Part shown: piece by piece, positions 1-6,595 of the stretch
How positions within the stretch are numbered: the first letter of the stretch is position 1
Layout of the letters: each line of letters opens with the position of its first letter
Origin: Actinomycetota bacterium
GTDB taxonomy: Bacteria; Actinomycetota; Geothermincolia; Fen-727; Anoxymicrobiaceae
DNA: 9,485 nt
Direction: 5' to 3'
Assembly: GCA_003154635.1 (NCBI GenBank)
Contig: PMDX01000090.1
Location: 11,262 to 20,746, forward strand
The notes under the pieces: model-generated
What the model was told of the DNA's origin: nothing
Databases searched by the model: none
Seen by the model: only the letters and a program-made list of their open reading frames with translations
Program-made: the position numbers and the translations under genes

Positions 1-48
1 TCCCTTGCTGTCCCCGAAGTTGTTCCCGGTTATTTTTGTAAATCGCAA

Positions 49-573
49 TTAAACAACTACATGCGGGTTTGACGGTATGACCGGCGACAACGTACTCTTC
101 TGAAGACCTTTTGCGAGCGATCGCATGCGCGAAGGTCGGAGAGGAACACCGGATCCCCGAGCCAGGCTGACACGAGCGTACAGAGCTTGCGATCTGTCCT
201 CTCTGAACAGCAGGCCGACGAGTCCGAAAGCCAGGGGCGCCACCCCGAGTTCCGTCGCCTTGCCCTTCGTTGTGAACACCAATATGAGGATGAACGCGGC
301 CAGGAGTGCGAGTATCAATATGAGCACGAAGATAGCCCTCGGGGTGAATATCTTCTGCTGCTCGGGAATCTTATTTGGCGCCGGGAGGGGTGCCTGGTCG
401 TACGGGATCGGCTCTGGGATCTTCATCCACGAGATGTCTTTTCCGCAATTGACGCAGACCATCGCGTCCGCCTCGTTGCGCGTACCGCAGTTCGGGCAGA
501 ACTTGCGGGGCACACGCGTCTTTCGGTAGAGCTGTTTTTGCTCTTCAGTAAGGTTCTCGTCGCCCTCTGCCAT
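49..573 (-). CDS. Small zinc-ribbon membrane protein, function unknown
   Basis: This 174-residue protein has an N-terminal zinc ribbon with two CxxC knuckles (C26/C29 and C40/C43, the first reading CPNCG). A proline-rich linker follows (about 52-72), then a strong membrane segment (about 80-101) and a weaker hydrophobic stretch (about 109-123). The last 50 residues are basic, rich in Ser/Arg and look unstructured. The ribbon would face the cytoplasm if the usual topology holds. The ATG is supported by an upstream GAGGGGTGA purine-rich ribosome site. The gene lies 144 bases downstream of the GH94 phosphorylase on the same strand, so it may be its last companion or an independent gene. Zinc-ribbon plus membrane-segment proteins of this size are common and mostly uncharacterised, so no function is proposed. 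The odd tail could be real or could reflect a frameshift past residue 123. I am confident it is a coding gene, mainly from the cysteine spacing and membrane segment. Confidence 0.8.
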   Translation of the reverse strand: MAEGDENLTEEQKQLYRKTRVPRKFCPNCGTRNEADAMVCVNCGKDISWMKIPEPIPYDQAPLPAPNKIPEQQKIFTPRAIFVLILILALLAAFILILVFTTKGKATELGVAPLAFGLVGLLFREDRSQALYARVSLARGSGVPLRPSRMRSLAKGLQKSTLSPVIPSNPHVVV

Positions 574-717
574 TTCTCACCCCTCAGATTCGCATTGCTC
601 TTGTACTTATTCTAGACCTGATCCGCTACCCATTACTTGACCCCGATCAAACCACGGGAGGTGGCTTGCCCCTCATCCTCCGCAAACCAGGCTCATGAAA
701 TAGTGAAGCAGGGGGGA
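574..717 (-). promoter_or_regulatory. Intergenic region upstream of the zinc-ribbon gene, with possible -10 box and hairpin
   Basis: This 144-base gap separates the GH94 stop from the zinc-ribbon start. On the minus strand a TAGAAT box (609-614, five of six matches to TATAAT) lies about 35 bases before the ATG, but no convincing -35 box is present at the usual spacing. A small inverted repeat at 649-667 can form a seven-pair stem (including one G-T pair) around the loop CTCCC. It lacks a following T-tract, so it is a poor intrinsic terminator. Read-through from the phosphorylase gene and a separate weak promoter are both possible. Confidence 0.3.
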
Positions 718-3093
718 TCAGCCCATGACGATGCGGACTGTGTGGACGGCGCCGTCGTTGAAGGGTTTTATGACGTTGCCCTCGATGGTTTCGCCGTCTA
801 CTATGACACGTCGGACTCCCTTGCTGATTCCCTTGGGCTTATCGATCTCGACTTCGTAGATTGCGCCACGGAACCAACGGCGTGCAGTGATAGCTTCCCA
901 GTCGGTTGGCAGGCAGGGGTCGGCGAGCAGGCCCTCGTAAGTGGGTCTGATGCCGATTATGTATCCCCAGAACACATGCCACTGCCACGCCGCCCCTCCG
1001 GTGAACCAGGAGTGAGAACCCTCGCCGAAGTACTCGGATTCCGGGCCGATGATGTATTCAGCGTACACGTACGGCTCGGACTGGTACAGGTCTCCGTCCT
1101 CATGCTCGCGGATGAGCGGCAGGACCGACCGGTACGACTGGAGAGCCGTGTCCCCGTCCCCCACAAGCGCCCACGCCATCGTCGCCCACGCGGTCGCGTG
1201 CAGGAATATCGCGGCGTTCTCCTTGGTGCCAATGGCGAATCTCGTGATGATCCCGATGGAGGGGTCGGGCTCTTGCCAGCCCGGAAGGAAGAGAGCGCAG
1301 CCTTTTTCGGTCAGCAGCTTTTCGCGCGCGGATGCCATCCCTTTCGCGGTGCGCTCCGGATCGAGCCCCGCGATCGCCGCCCAGCTCTGCGAGTTGACGA
1401 ATATCTCGGCGACGGGATTGCCTTTACCCCCGAGAACCTCTCCCTCGTCGTTTGTGCCCCTTGTGTACCACTCGCCCCCCCAGGTGTACTCCTCCAACGC
1501 CTCCCTGAGAGATTCCCCGACGGAGGCGACGCTCTTGACCCCGGGCATGCCATCAACCAGGGAGGCCAGCTCGAGGTACTCGTTACACAGGTAGAGCAGT
1601 TGCTCGCTTGCCATCACCGATTCGCCTCTGCCCTGCCTTCCAGCGTAATTAATCGCGTCGTTCCAGTCACCCTTCTCTATGTGGATCAGGTTCCTCGAGC
1701 TGCGGCGCTGCCAGACGTTCTCAATGATGCGATAGATGAGTTCGGCGAGTGTCATCTCGACACCGTCGTTCGTGGTCACGATCTCTTCGACCTGGTCCAG
1801 GTTTCCGCTCTCCTTCAGATAGAAGAAGATCGAAATGGGCAGCCACATCGCCACGTCTATGTTGCCGGCTATCCCCGAGGGAAGCGCGATGTCCCGGATG
1901 TAACCCTGGTCCACGCTTCCGTCCGAGCGTACGAGGCTGATATGTTGTACGATCCGCTCCCAGGCGTCGTCGAGGAACCTGGGCAGCGCGCCCAGGATAC
2001 ACTGGGCCGTGTCGCGGTAACCCCAGGTCTCATTTCCGCTGCAGATGTAGTACGATCCGTCCGAGCGGTACCACCAGAAGCAGATCCTCGACTGGTACTT
2101 GTTCCATATATTGACGAACTGGTTGATCTTGGGATCTTGCGTGAAGACCGTATCGCCGTACGCAATGTCGTGCCAGTACTGATTGCACTCCTCAAATCGT
2201 CGCTCGCACACCTCCGGGCGGATGTGGTACTCGATCATGTCAAAATCCTCTTCGCGCTGAATCACGCCCATGGAGATGATAATGCGCTCCTCCTCACCCG
2301 GGTCGAGCTCTACCGTGTACTTGTGCGCGAAGACCGCCGGACGGCCGTCGTTCTCCCTGTTGCTCAGCTTTCCCTCGACGACCGCGCGCGGGCGGGCTGT
2401 TCCTTCACCCGGGCCGACGAACTCATCCCTCAGGGTCTCAAACGACTCGGGCTTGCGAGTGCTCGCGAAGAACACCTTGATGGGCCATGCTCTGTTAGGC
2501 GCGTATGCCTCGCGGTTCCAGTACGTCTTTTCCCCCACGAGCAGCTCGCCCTGTTGATAGACCCTGTTGAAGAGGATGTTGGAATAGTACGAGATTATAT
2601 TGGGCATGTGCTGCCCCAGCAACAGCTCGACGAACGGGTAGACCTCGAACGTCTTGCGCCGCTGTGATTCGTTGGTGAAGTGCAGGATCCAGTATTCGAT
2701 GTCTGCGTCAAGTGGCACGAGAAACGAGAGCCAGGCCGTCAGACCGTTGTGTTGTGCTTCAAGCCGCTGGTACCCGAGGCCGACCCGGCAGAGCCATGAC
2801 GTGAGGTCCGTTCTTGTCGGGAGCCAGTTCGGCGTCCATATCTCGTCGCCTTCCTTGATGTAGACAAACCTGCCCGGGCCGTTGTCGAGGGCGGGGGCCC
2901 AGAGGTTAATCCCGTAAGCCGGTGGCTGTTTCCAGAACGAGTATCCACCGCCGGTATGTGTTATGAAAGAACAGTACGTACCGTTCGTCAGGTAGTTTAT
3001 GTAAGGGTACTTCAGCCTTGGGTTCGTGATGATGTACTCGAGGCCGTCCTCGCTGAAGTAGCCGCTCTTCCTGGGATTCTTGTGTTCTGGCAC
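718..3093 (-). CDS. GH94-type glycoside phosphorylase (cellobiose/chitobiose phosphorylase-like)
   Basis: This 791-residue protein is the usual length for GH94 enzymes, which cleave beta-linked disaccharides or short oligosaccharides with inorganic phosphate to give a sugar 1-phosphate. The N-terminal beta-sandwich region carries the family-like YINYLTNG and TGGGYSFWK stretches (about 31-56). The (alpha/alpha)6 catalytic region has ETWGYRDTAQ (355-364), GDWND (475-479, the motif holding the catalytic acid in GH94), FLHATAW (630-636) and EPYVYAEYIIGP (673-684). WFTGGAAW (696-703) follows, where the Thr-Gly and the His of HATAW match phosphate-binding positions of the family. The C-terminal IRPTYEGLLADPCLPTDW (715-732) is also typical. 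No signal peptide is seen, so it should be cytoplasmic. The start is GTG, chosen because GGAGGG sits five bases upstream and the N-terminus matches the family. The gene follows the GT4 gene by 124 bases. Substrate (cellobiose, chitobiose, laminaribiose, beta-1,2-glucan or other) cannot be read from the sequence. Confidence 0.92.
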   Translation of the reverse strand: MPEHKNPRKSGYFSEDGLEYIITNPRLKYPYINYLTNGTYCSFITHTGGGYSFWKQPPAYGINLWAPALDNGPGRFVYIKEGDEIWTPNWLPTRTDLTSWLCRVGLGYQRLEAQHNGLTAWLSFLVPLDADIEYWILHFTNESQRRKTFEVYPFVELLLGQHMPNIISYYSNILFNRVYQQGELLVGEKTYWNREAYAPNRAWPIKVFFASTRKPESFETLRDEFVGPGEGTARPRAVVEGKLSNRENDGRPAVFAHKYTVELDPGEEERIIISMGVIQREEDFDMIEYHIRPEVCERRFEECNQYWHDIAYGDTVFTQDPKINQFVNIWNKYQSRICFWWYRSDGSYYICSGNETWGYRDTAQCILGALPRFLDDAWERIVQHISLVRSDGSVDQGYIRDIALPSGIAGNIDVAMWLPISIFFYLKESGNLDQVEEIVTTNDGVEMTLAELIYRIIENVWQRRSSRNLIHIEKGDWNDAINYAGRQGRGESVMASEQLLYLCNEYLELASLVDGMPGVKSVASVGESLREALEEYTWGGEWYTRGTNDEGEVLGGKGNPVAEIFVNSQSWAAIAGLDPERTAKGMASAREKLLTEKGCALFLPGWQEPDPSIGIITRFAIGTKENAAIFLHATAWATMAWALVGDGDTALQSYRSVLPLIREHEDGDLYQSEPYVYAEYIIGPESEYFGEGSHSWFTGGAAWQWHVFWGYIIGIRPTYEGLLADPCLPTDWEAITARRWFRGAIYEVEIDKPKGISKGVRRVIVDGETIEGNVIKPFNDGAVHTVRIVMG

Positions 3094-3217
3094 GCGCGCC
3101 CTCCGCTTGATCCGGCGGCCAGTTCCCGGCCCGCCTGTATTCAGCTAACCGCAACATATTCTTTATCGAACCGGCGCTTTTTACCTCCCGGCACGAACCT
3201 TTTGCCGAGAGTTCCTC
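3094..3217 (-). other. Intergenic gap between the GT4 and GH94 genes
   Basis: This 124-base gap lies between the GT4 stop and the GH94 GTG start. It holds the GGAGGG ribosome site of the GH94 gene (about 3099-3104). On the minus strand it also holds an imperfect inverted repeat just after the GT4 stop (CTCGGCA, nine-base loop, TGCCGGGAG, one bulge) without a T-tract. An AT-rich patch (GATAAAGAATATG) could include a -10 box, but no matching -35 is seen. The hairpin may stabilise the upstream message end or attenuate read-through; both are inferences. Confidence 0.35.
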
Positions 3218-5473
3218 TCACGTCCCAGCCGTCACGTCACTACCTGCGCCGGCGGGTTCCAGGTGAAGCGCGGTCTGGATTCGCAACAGTGCTATGAGCC
3301 AGTGTATGGTCGCCTCAGCGCTTCGATTGGGATCGACCTCGCCGAAGAGGAGGCCGTCGGAGCAACTGAACGACGCGAAATCGTACAGGGGCTGATCGAG
3401 CGCGTTGCGCCCCAGAAACCACTCGAACGCCGCCCTCGCCATCTCGAGCCACTGCTCGTTGCGCTCTATCAGGTACGCATCGATGCATGCCGAGGTAATG
3501 GACTCAGCCTCGATCGGGAGCTGCTCGAACTTAGCTCTCTCACCACCCTTGCGGTGCCAGCCCTGGTTGCCGACGAGGTCGAACATGCCATCGCGGTAGC
3601 TCTCACGGACCAGGAACCCGAGGCTCTCGAGGCCAGCCGAACGGTACGGCTCCAGTCCTGTCTCCCGGTACGCGAGAAGAAGCGCTCGAGGCAAGATGCC
3701 GTTCGCGTAGTACAGGCTTCCCTCAAACCACTCCCAACCGGGCGAGGAGTATTTCTCATAGGCCGCGTTAAGCTTACTCGCTTCACGCTCGAGGACGCCG
3801 GCGACGATGCTGGCGCCCGGAAGCCGGGTCAGATAATGATAGCAGCCGCATATCGTATATGCGGTCGCCCGGAGCGAGGTCGGCTCCAGGTTCGGCAAGG
3901 CGTCATCGAACATCGCCTTTGCGAACGATGCCAGCCCCTCGTCCGGCTCGAGCGCGATGGTCACACCCAGGCCTTCCAGTGCTTTGCCCTGGCACTCCTC
4001 CGAGCCCGCATCATCAGCGAACGACTTGTCGTAGCCGAGCGAGTTATGGAAGTGGCCGTCGGGGCGCTGCATGTAGCTGAGAAGACCTATGTTTGTCCTG
4101 GCCAGATCCAGGCTCAAGGGATCGTCGGTCAGGACGTGGGCAAGGACCGCGGCTTCCAGGGCCAGTGCGTTGTCCTCCGTCGTGTAACCGCTGCCCCGGT
4201 CGGGGATGTCGAAGTGAGATTTGTGGATCACGCCGGTGGCGTCGGTAATGCGCACCAGATAGTCTAGCTTGGGTCTCGGCAGGTCCCGAAGCATGACGGG
4301 CTGCCTGTGCATCTCCCTCACGGGCGCTACCTTCCTTCCGGCAAGCACCTTTCCGAAGAGATCGACGTATTCCCTGGATACCTCCTCCCATATCATCTTG
4401 CGGCCGAACTCGTATGCGCTCTCACGCATCCCTCTCATCTTTTCCGGGTTCGAGAGCAAGTCGATCATCGCCCGTGACATGGCTTCCGGGTCTTTGACCG
4501 GGACCAGAATGCCGCGTCCGTGGTCGAGCAGTTCCCGGGCGTAGAAATACGGGGTGGAGATGACCGGTTTCCCAAGACCGATCGCGTATGCGAGCGTGCC
4601 CGATACGATCTGGTTCATGTCGAGGTAAGGCGTCACGTATACATCGCAACTCGCCAGGAACGAGTTCAACTCCTCCAGGGTGACGAACCGGTCGTAGAAT
4701 ATGACGTTGTCCTCGACACCCAGTTCGCGGGCGGTCCGCTTCAGGAAGAACCGGTACTTTTCTCCTTCGCGCCGCTTGAGTGGAGGGTGCGTCGCTCCAA
4801 GGACCACGTACACCGCGTCCGGGAAGCGCTCAACGATAGCCGGCATGGCCCGGATCATGTATTCGATGCCCTTGCGGGAATGCAGTAGCCCGAAGGTGAG
4901 TATCACTGTCTTGCCCTGCAGACCCCATCGGTCCTTGTAGTCGTCAGCGTCCGCGAACGGCATGTCCGGCACTCCATGATGGATAAGCGACATCTTGTCG
5001 CGGGGCACCCCATACACGTCTTCGAGTATCTCGACGGACTTCTCGCTCATGACGATGACCGCGTCCGAGAGCTCTGCTACCTCTACCATGGCGCGCCTGC
5101 GCTCGGGAGTCGGGTCGGGAAGGACCGTATGAGCTGTTGTCACCACCGGCTTCTTCAGATCTCGCATCAGGTCGGTGAGGTAAATACCCATCGGACCCCC
5201 GAATATCCCGAATTCATGCTGGACGCACACGAGATCCACTCCCGAGAGATTTACGTAATCCGCGGCGCGTGGGTAATCACGGGGGTTGTTTGCCTGCACC
5301 TCGAAGCGGACCATCGGCGGGTAATCATACCCTTCCGGCCGATCGTTCATCGCCACGACAAAAACGTCCGAACGCGGGCCGAGCGTACGCGAAAGCCACG
5401 TCGCGACATCAGTCGTGAATGTGGCCAGTCCGCACTGTCTCGGCACGTAATTGCCGATGACGGCAACGTTCAT
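3218..5473 (-). CDS. GT4-family glycosyltransferase fused to a C-terminal (alpha/alpha)6-toroid-like domain
   Basis: From the chosen start this is a 751-residue two-domain protein. Residues 1-380 form a GT-B glycosyltransferase: MNVAVIGNY at the N-terminus, CVQHEFGIFGG (83-93), AHTVLPDPTPERR (115-127), a nucleotide-sugar strand and loop FGLLHSRKG (194-202), and SGTLAYAIGLGKPVISTPY (291-309). Residues about 400-735 look like a helical toroid: DIPDRGSGYTTEDNALAL (422-439), SEECQGKALEGLG (491-503), EWFEGSLYYANGILPRALL (581-599), and a closing segment with CSDGLLFGEVDPNRSAEATI (704-723). I recognise this layout from bacterial GT4 proteins whose second domain has no firmly assigned activity. It should transfer a sugar from a nucleotide donor in the cytoplasm; donor and acceptor are unknown. 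An upstream in-frame ATG at 5521 would add 16 residues. I prefer 5473 because family members begin at the first beta strand and AGGGA lies just upstream. It heads the minus-strand block with the GH94 gene. Confidence 0.9.
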   Translation of the reverse strand: MNVAVIGNYVPRQCGLATFTTDVATWLSRTLGPRSDVFVVAMNDRPEGYDYPPMVRFEVQANNPRDYPRAADYVNLSGVDLVCVQHEFGIFGGPMGIYLTDLMRDLKKPVVTTAHTVLPDPTPERRRAMVEVAELSDAVIVMSEKSVEILEDVYGVPRDKMSLIHHGVPDMPFADADDYKDRWGLQGKTVILTFGLLHSRKGIEYMIRAMPAIVERFPDAVYVVLGATHPPLKRREGEKYRFFLKRTARELGVEDNVIFYDRFVTLEELNSFLASCDVYVTPYLDMNQIVSGTLAYAIGLGKPVISTPYFYARELLDHGRGILVPVKDPEAMSRAMIDLLSNPEKMRGMRESAYEFGRKMIWEEVSREYVDLFGKVLAGRKVAPVREMHRQPVMLRDLPRPKLDYLVRITDATGVIHKSHFDIPDRGSGYTTEDNALALEAAVLAHVLTDDPLSLDLARTNIGLLSYMQRPDGHFHNSLGYDKSFADDAGSEECQGKALEGLGVTIALEPDEGLASFAKAMFDDALPNLEPTSLRATAYTICGCYHYLTRLPGASIVAGVLEREASKLNAAYEKYSSPGWEWFEGSLYYANGILPRALLLAYRETGLEPYRSAGLESLGFLVRESYRDGMFDLVGNQGWHRKGGERAKFEQLPIEAESITSACIDAYLIERNEQWLEMARAAFEWFLGRNALDQPLYDFASFSCSDGLLFGEVDPNRSAEATIHWLIALLRIQTALHLEPAGAGSDVTAGT

Positions 5474-5670
5474 TTCTTCCCTGGTGTATCGAGGTCGACC
5501 GGTATTATGCATGGCTACCATCCAATCCTGCTTCAGGGGGGCAGGCCCTATACTTCTATATGCTTCCTCCTAAGCCTTCGCGATGCCACGGGTTAACCCG
5601 GGTTTTTTAATGATTTCGTGTGCTAGACTAATGCGGCGCCATCTGGGGCGCTCTGGGCAAAGGACTTGAG
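5474..5670. promoter_or_regulatory. Divergent intergenic region between the GT4 and methyltransferase genes
   Basis: This region must drive transcription both ways. It contains two overlapping perfect palindromes: CGGGTTAACCCG (5589-5600) and AACCCGGGTT (5595-5604), followed by a run of six T. For the plus strand, TGCTAGACT (5621-5629) is a candidate extended -10 box, about 42 bases before the methyltransferase ATG, with no clear -35. For the minus strand, TATAGA (5555-5560 on the plus axis) is a weak -10 candidate. AGGA at 5661-5664 is the methyltransferase ribosome site. The palindromes lie between the two candidate start regions, as expected for an operator acting on both genes, but no regulator gene is present in the window. 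Confidence 0.5.
5589..5608. repeat. Overlapping palindromes with T-tract, possible operator
   Basis: The half-site GGGTT/AACCC occurs three times in a row with alternating orientation, giving a 12-base and a 10-base perfect palindrome that share AACCC. The six T that follow make it resemble a terminator. As a hairpin, however, the 12-mer offers only four pairs around TTAA, and no plus-strand gene ends upstream. A protein-binding operator is the better reading. Confidence 0.4.
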
Positions 5671-6423
5671 ATGACGACGATAAGGCTCGAGAGGCCGATT
5701 CGGATAGAGAACGGAAACGGTCCGCCACGCTACCCCGTCAAGGAGGTCCTCGCCCGCTTCCGGGACCGCATCTACAGGGGCGACAGGTGCGAGTGCGCAT
5801 GCTGTGGGCGATCGTTCAAGCTGTTCCTCTACAGCAATTACATGGCCGCGCTCTGCCCGTACTGCCTTTCGGTGGAGCGTTACAGGCTGCTGTGCAAGTA
5901 CCTCCGAGAAAAGACCGATTTCGGCTCGTACCCGATGCGGGTCCTCGACATTGCCCCGATGTGGTGTTTTCAGGAGTTCTGCCGCTCCTTCGAGAACGTC
6001 GAATACATGTCAATAGATATCGAGTCGCGCCTGGCCATGCGTCATATGGATATCCGCGACCTCGAGTTCAAGGACGATCACTTCGACCGCATTGTCTGCT
6101 ACCACGTTCTCGAGCACATCGATGACGACCGCAAGGCGATGGACGAGCTCTACAGAGTTCTCAAGCCCGGCGGGCAAGCGATCATCCAGGTGCCCATCTT
6201 TACCGAGACTACCATCGAGCGAGACGAGCTGTCGGAAGCCGAAGCGGAAGACCTGTTGAAGTACGACTGCCACCTGAGGTCCTACGGCAGGGATTTCGGC
6301 GGGATACTGTCCGTTTCAGGCTTCGACGTCGAGGTCGATGATTTCGCCAGGAAGTTCGGCGTCGAGGAGCTGAAACGATTTGGCCTTGATTGCACCGAGG
6401 ATCTCTACGTCTGCACCAAATAA
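5671..6423 (+). CDS. Class I SAM-dependent methyltransferase with N-terminal cysteine cluster
   Basis: The 250-residue product is a methyltransferase-11-type enzyme that should move a methyl group from S-adenosylmethionine to an acceptor in the cytoplasm. A likely zinc-binding knuckle pair comes first: C42/C45 (with C40 and C44 nearby) and C62/C65 in ALCPYC. The Rossmann-like domain follows. Motif I is VLDIAP (91-96), without the usual GxG; then MSIDIES (113-119, with the acidic ribose-binding position), FDRIVCYHVLEHIDDD (138-153), and LKPGG (164-168). The stretch YDCHLRSYGRDF (198-209) is shared with methyltransferases common in glycan and cell-envelope clusters, as I recall the family. The ATG follows AGGA at a six-base gap. 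It is the first gene of the plus block, and a sugar or glycan-intermediate acceptor is a reasonable guess from context only. I am sure of the fold and reaction class, unsure of the substrate. Confidence 0.88.
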   Translation: MTTIRLERPIRIENGNGPPRYPVKEVLARFRDRIYRGDRCECACCGRSFKLFLYSNYMAALCPYCLSVERYRLLCKYLREKTDFGSYPMRVLDIAPMWCFQEFCRSFENVEYMSIDIESRLAMRHMDIRDLEFKDDHFDRIVCYHVLEHIDDDRKAMDELYRVLKPGGQAIIQVPIFTETTIERDELSEAEAEDLLKYDCHLRSYGRDFGGILSVSGFDVEVDDFARKFGVEELKRFGLDCTEDLYVCTK

Positions 6424-6480
6424 CCTCCGAAATAAGCCGGCGCGCGTTGCGGGCTCGACATATAGACCCGGGAAAATTGA
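6424..6480 (+). other. Gap after the methyltransferase gene, no clear terminator
   Basis: The bases after the methyltransferase stop include GC palindromes (GCCGGC, GCGCGC) that could form short stems, but no T-tract follows them. CCCGGG occurs at 6467-6472. I see no convincing intrinsic terminator, so some read-through into the Wzz-like gene is possible alongside its own promoter. Confidence 0.3.
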
Positions 6481-6489
6481 TGCTATAAT
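6481..6489 (+). promoter_or_regulatory. Extended -10 promoter of the Wzz-like gene
   Basis: TGCTATAAT is a perfect extended -10 element (TGn followed by TATAAT). No good -35 hexamer is found 16-18 bases upstream, which is normal for extended -10 promoters. Transcription would start near 6495-6497 and give a leader of about 100 bases before the ATG at 6596. Confidence 0.6.
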
Positions 6490-6495
6490 CTAGTC

Positions 6496-6595
6496 GAAAC
6501 CGGTTCCAAAAGCGTGAATGGAACGTTCTACCTCTGGATGTTGTCTTAATTGACGCAGGTCCTGGTAGAGCACCTACCTCAGTAGAGGTGACTCG
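6496..6595 (+). promoter_or_regulatory. Structured 5' leader of the Wzz-like gene with a ribosome site that can be sequestered
   Basis: The ribosome-binding site GAGGTGA (6585-6591) can pair with ACCTC at 6576-6580 across an AGTA loop, hiding it. A competing hairpin, GGTAG (6564-6568) with CTACC (6574-6578), uses overlapping bases and would free it. The heptamer CTACCTC occurs twice (6528-6534 and 6574-6580), and each copy is complementary to the ribosome site. Further upstream GTTCC (6503-6507) can pair with GGAAC (6520-6524), and GAACGTTC (6521-6528) is itself palindromic. I do not recognise a known riboswitch class. The pairings are seen; the regulatory role is inferred. Confidence 0.4.

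Noticed and set aside
649..667. Terminator for the GH94 gene formed by the inverted repeat
   Set aside because: The stem is short and no T-tract follows on the minus strand.
637..2667. A 676-codon open frame on the plus strand, antisense to the GH94 gene
   Set aside because: It overlaps a gene with unmistakable GH94 motifs, has no recognisable domain, and its composition is that of a mirrored GC-rich coding frame.
3263..4267. A 334-codon plus-strand open frame opposite the GT4 C-terminal domain
   Set aside because: No recognisable domain, and the opposite strand carries a well-supported protein domain.
5566..5571. A consensus AGGAGG ribosome site on the minus strand upstream of the GT4 gene
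   Set aside because: No ATG, GTG or TTG lies at a usable distance, and the nearest triplet (ATA) is out of frame with the GT4 gene.
5589..5608. Intrinsic terminator reading of the palindrome followed by T6
   Set aside because: No plus-strand gene ends upstream, and the hairpin would have only four pairs; the operator reading fits the divergent setting better.
6557..6595. A tRNA-like segment (GGTAGAGCACCT resembles a D-arm)
   Set aside because: There is no GCTC partner upstream, no TTC-type T-arm downstream and no acceptor stem; the resemblance is limited to about a dozen bases.
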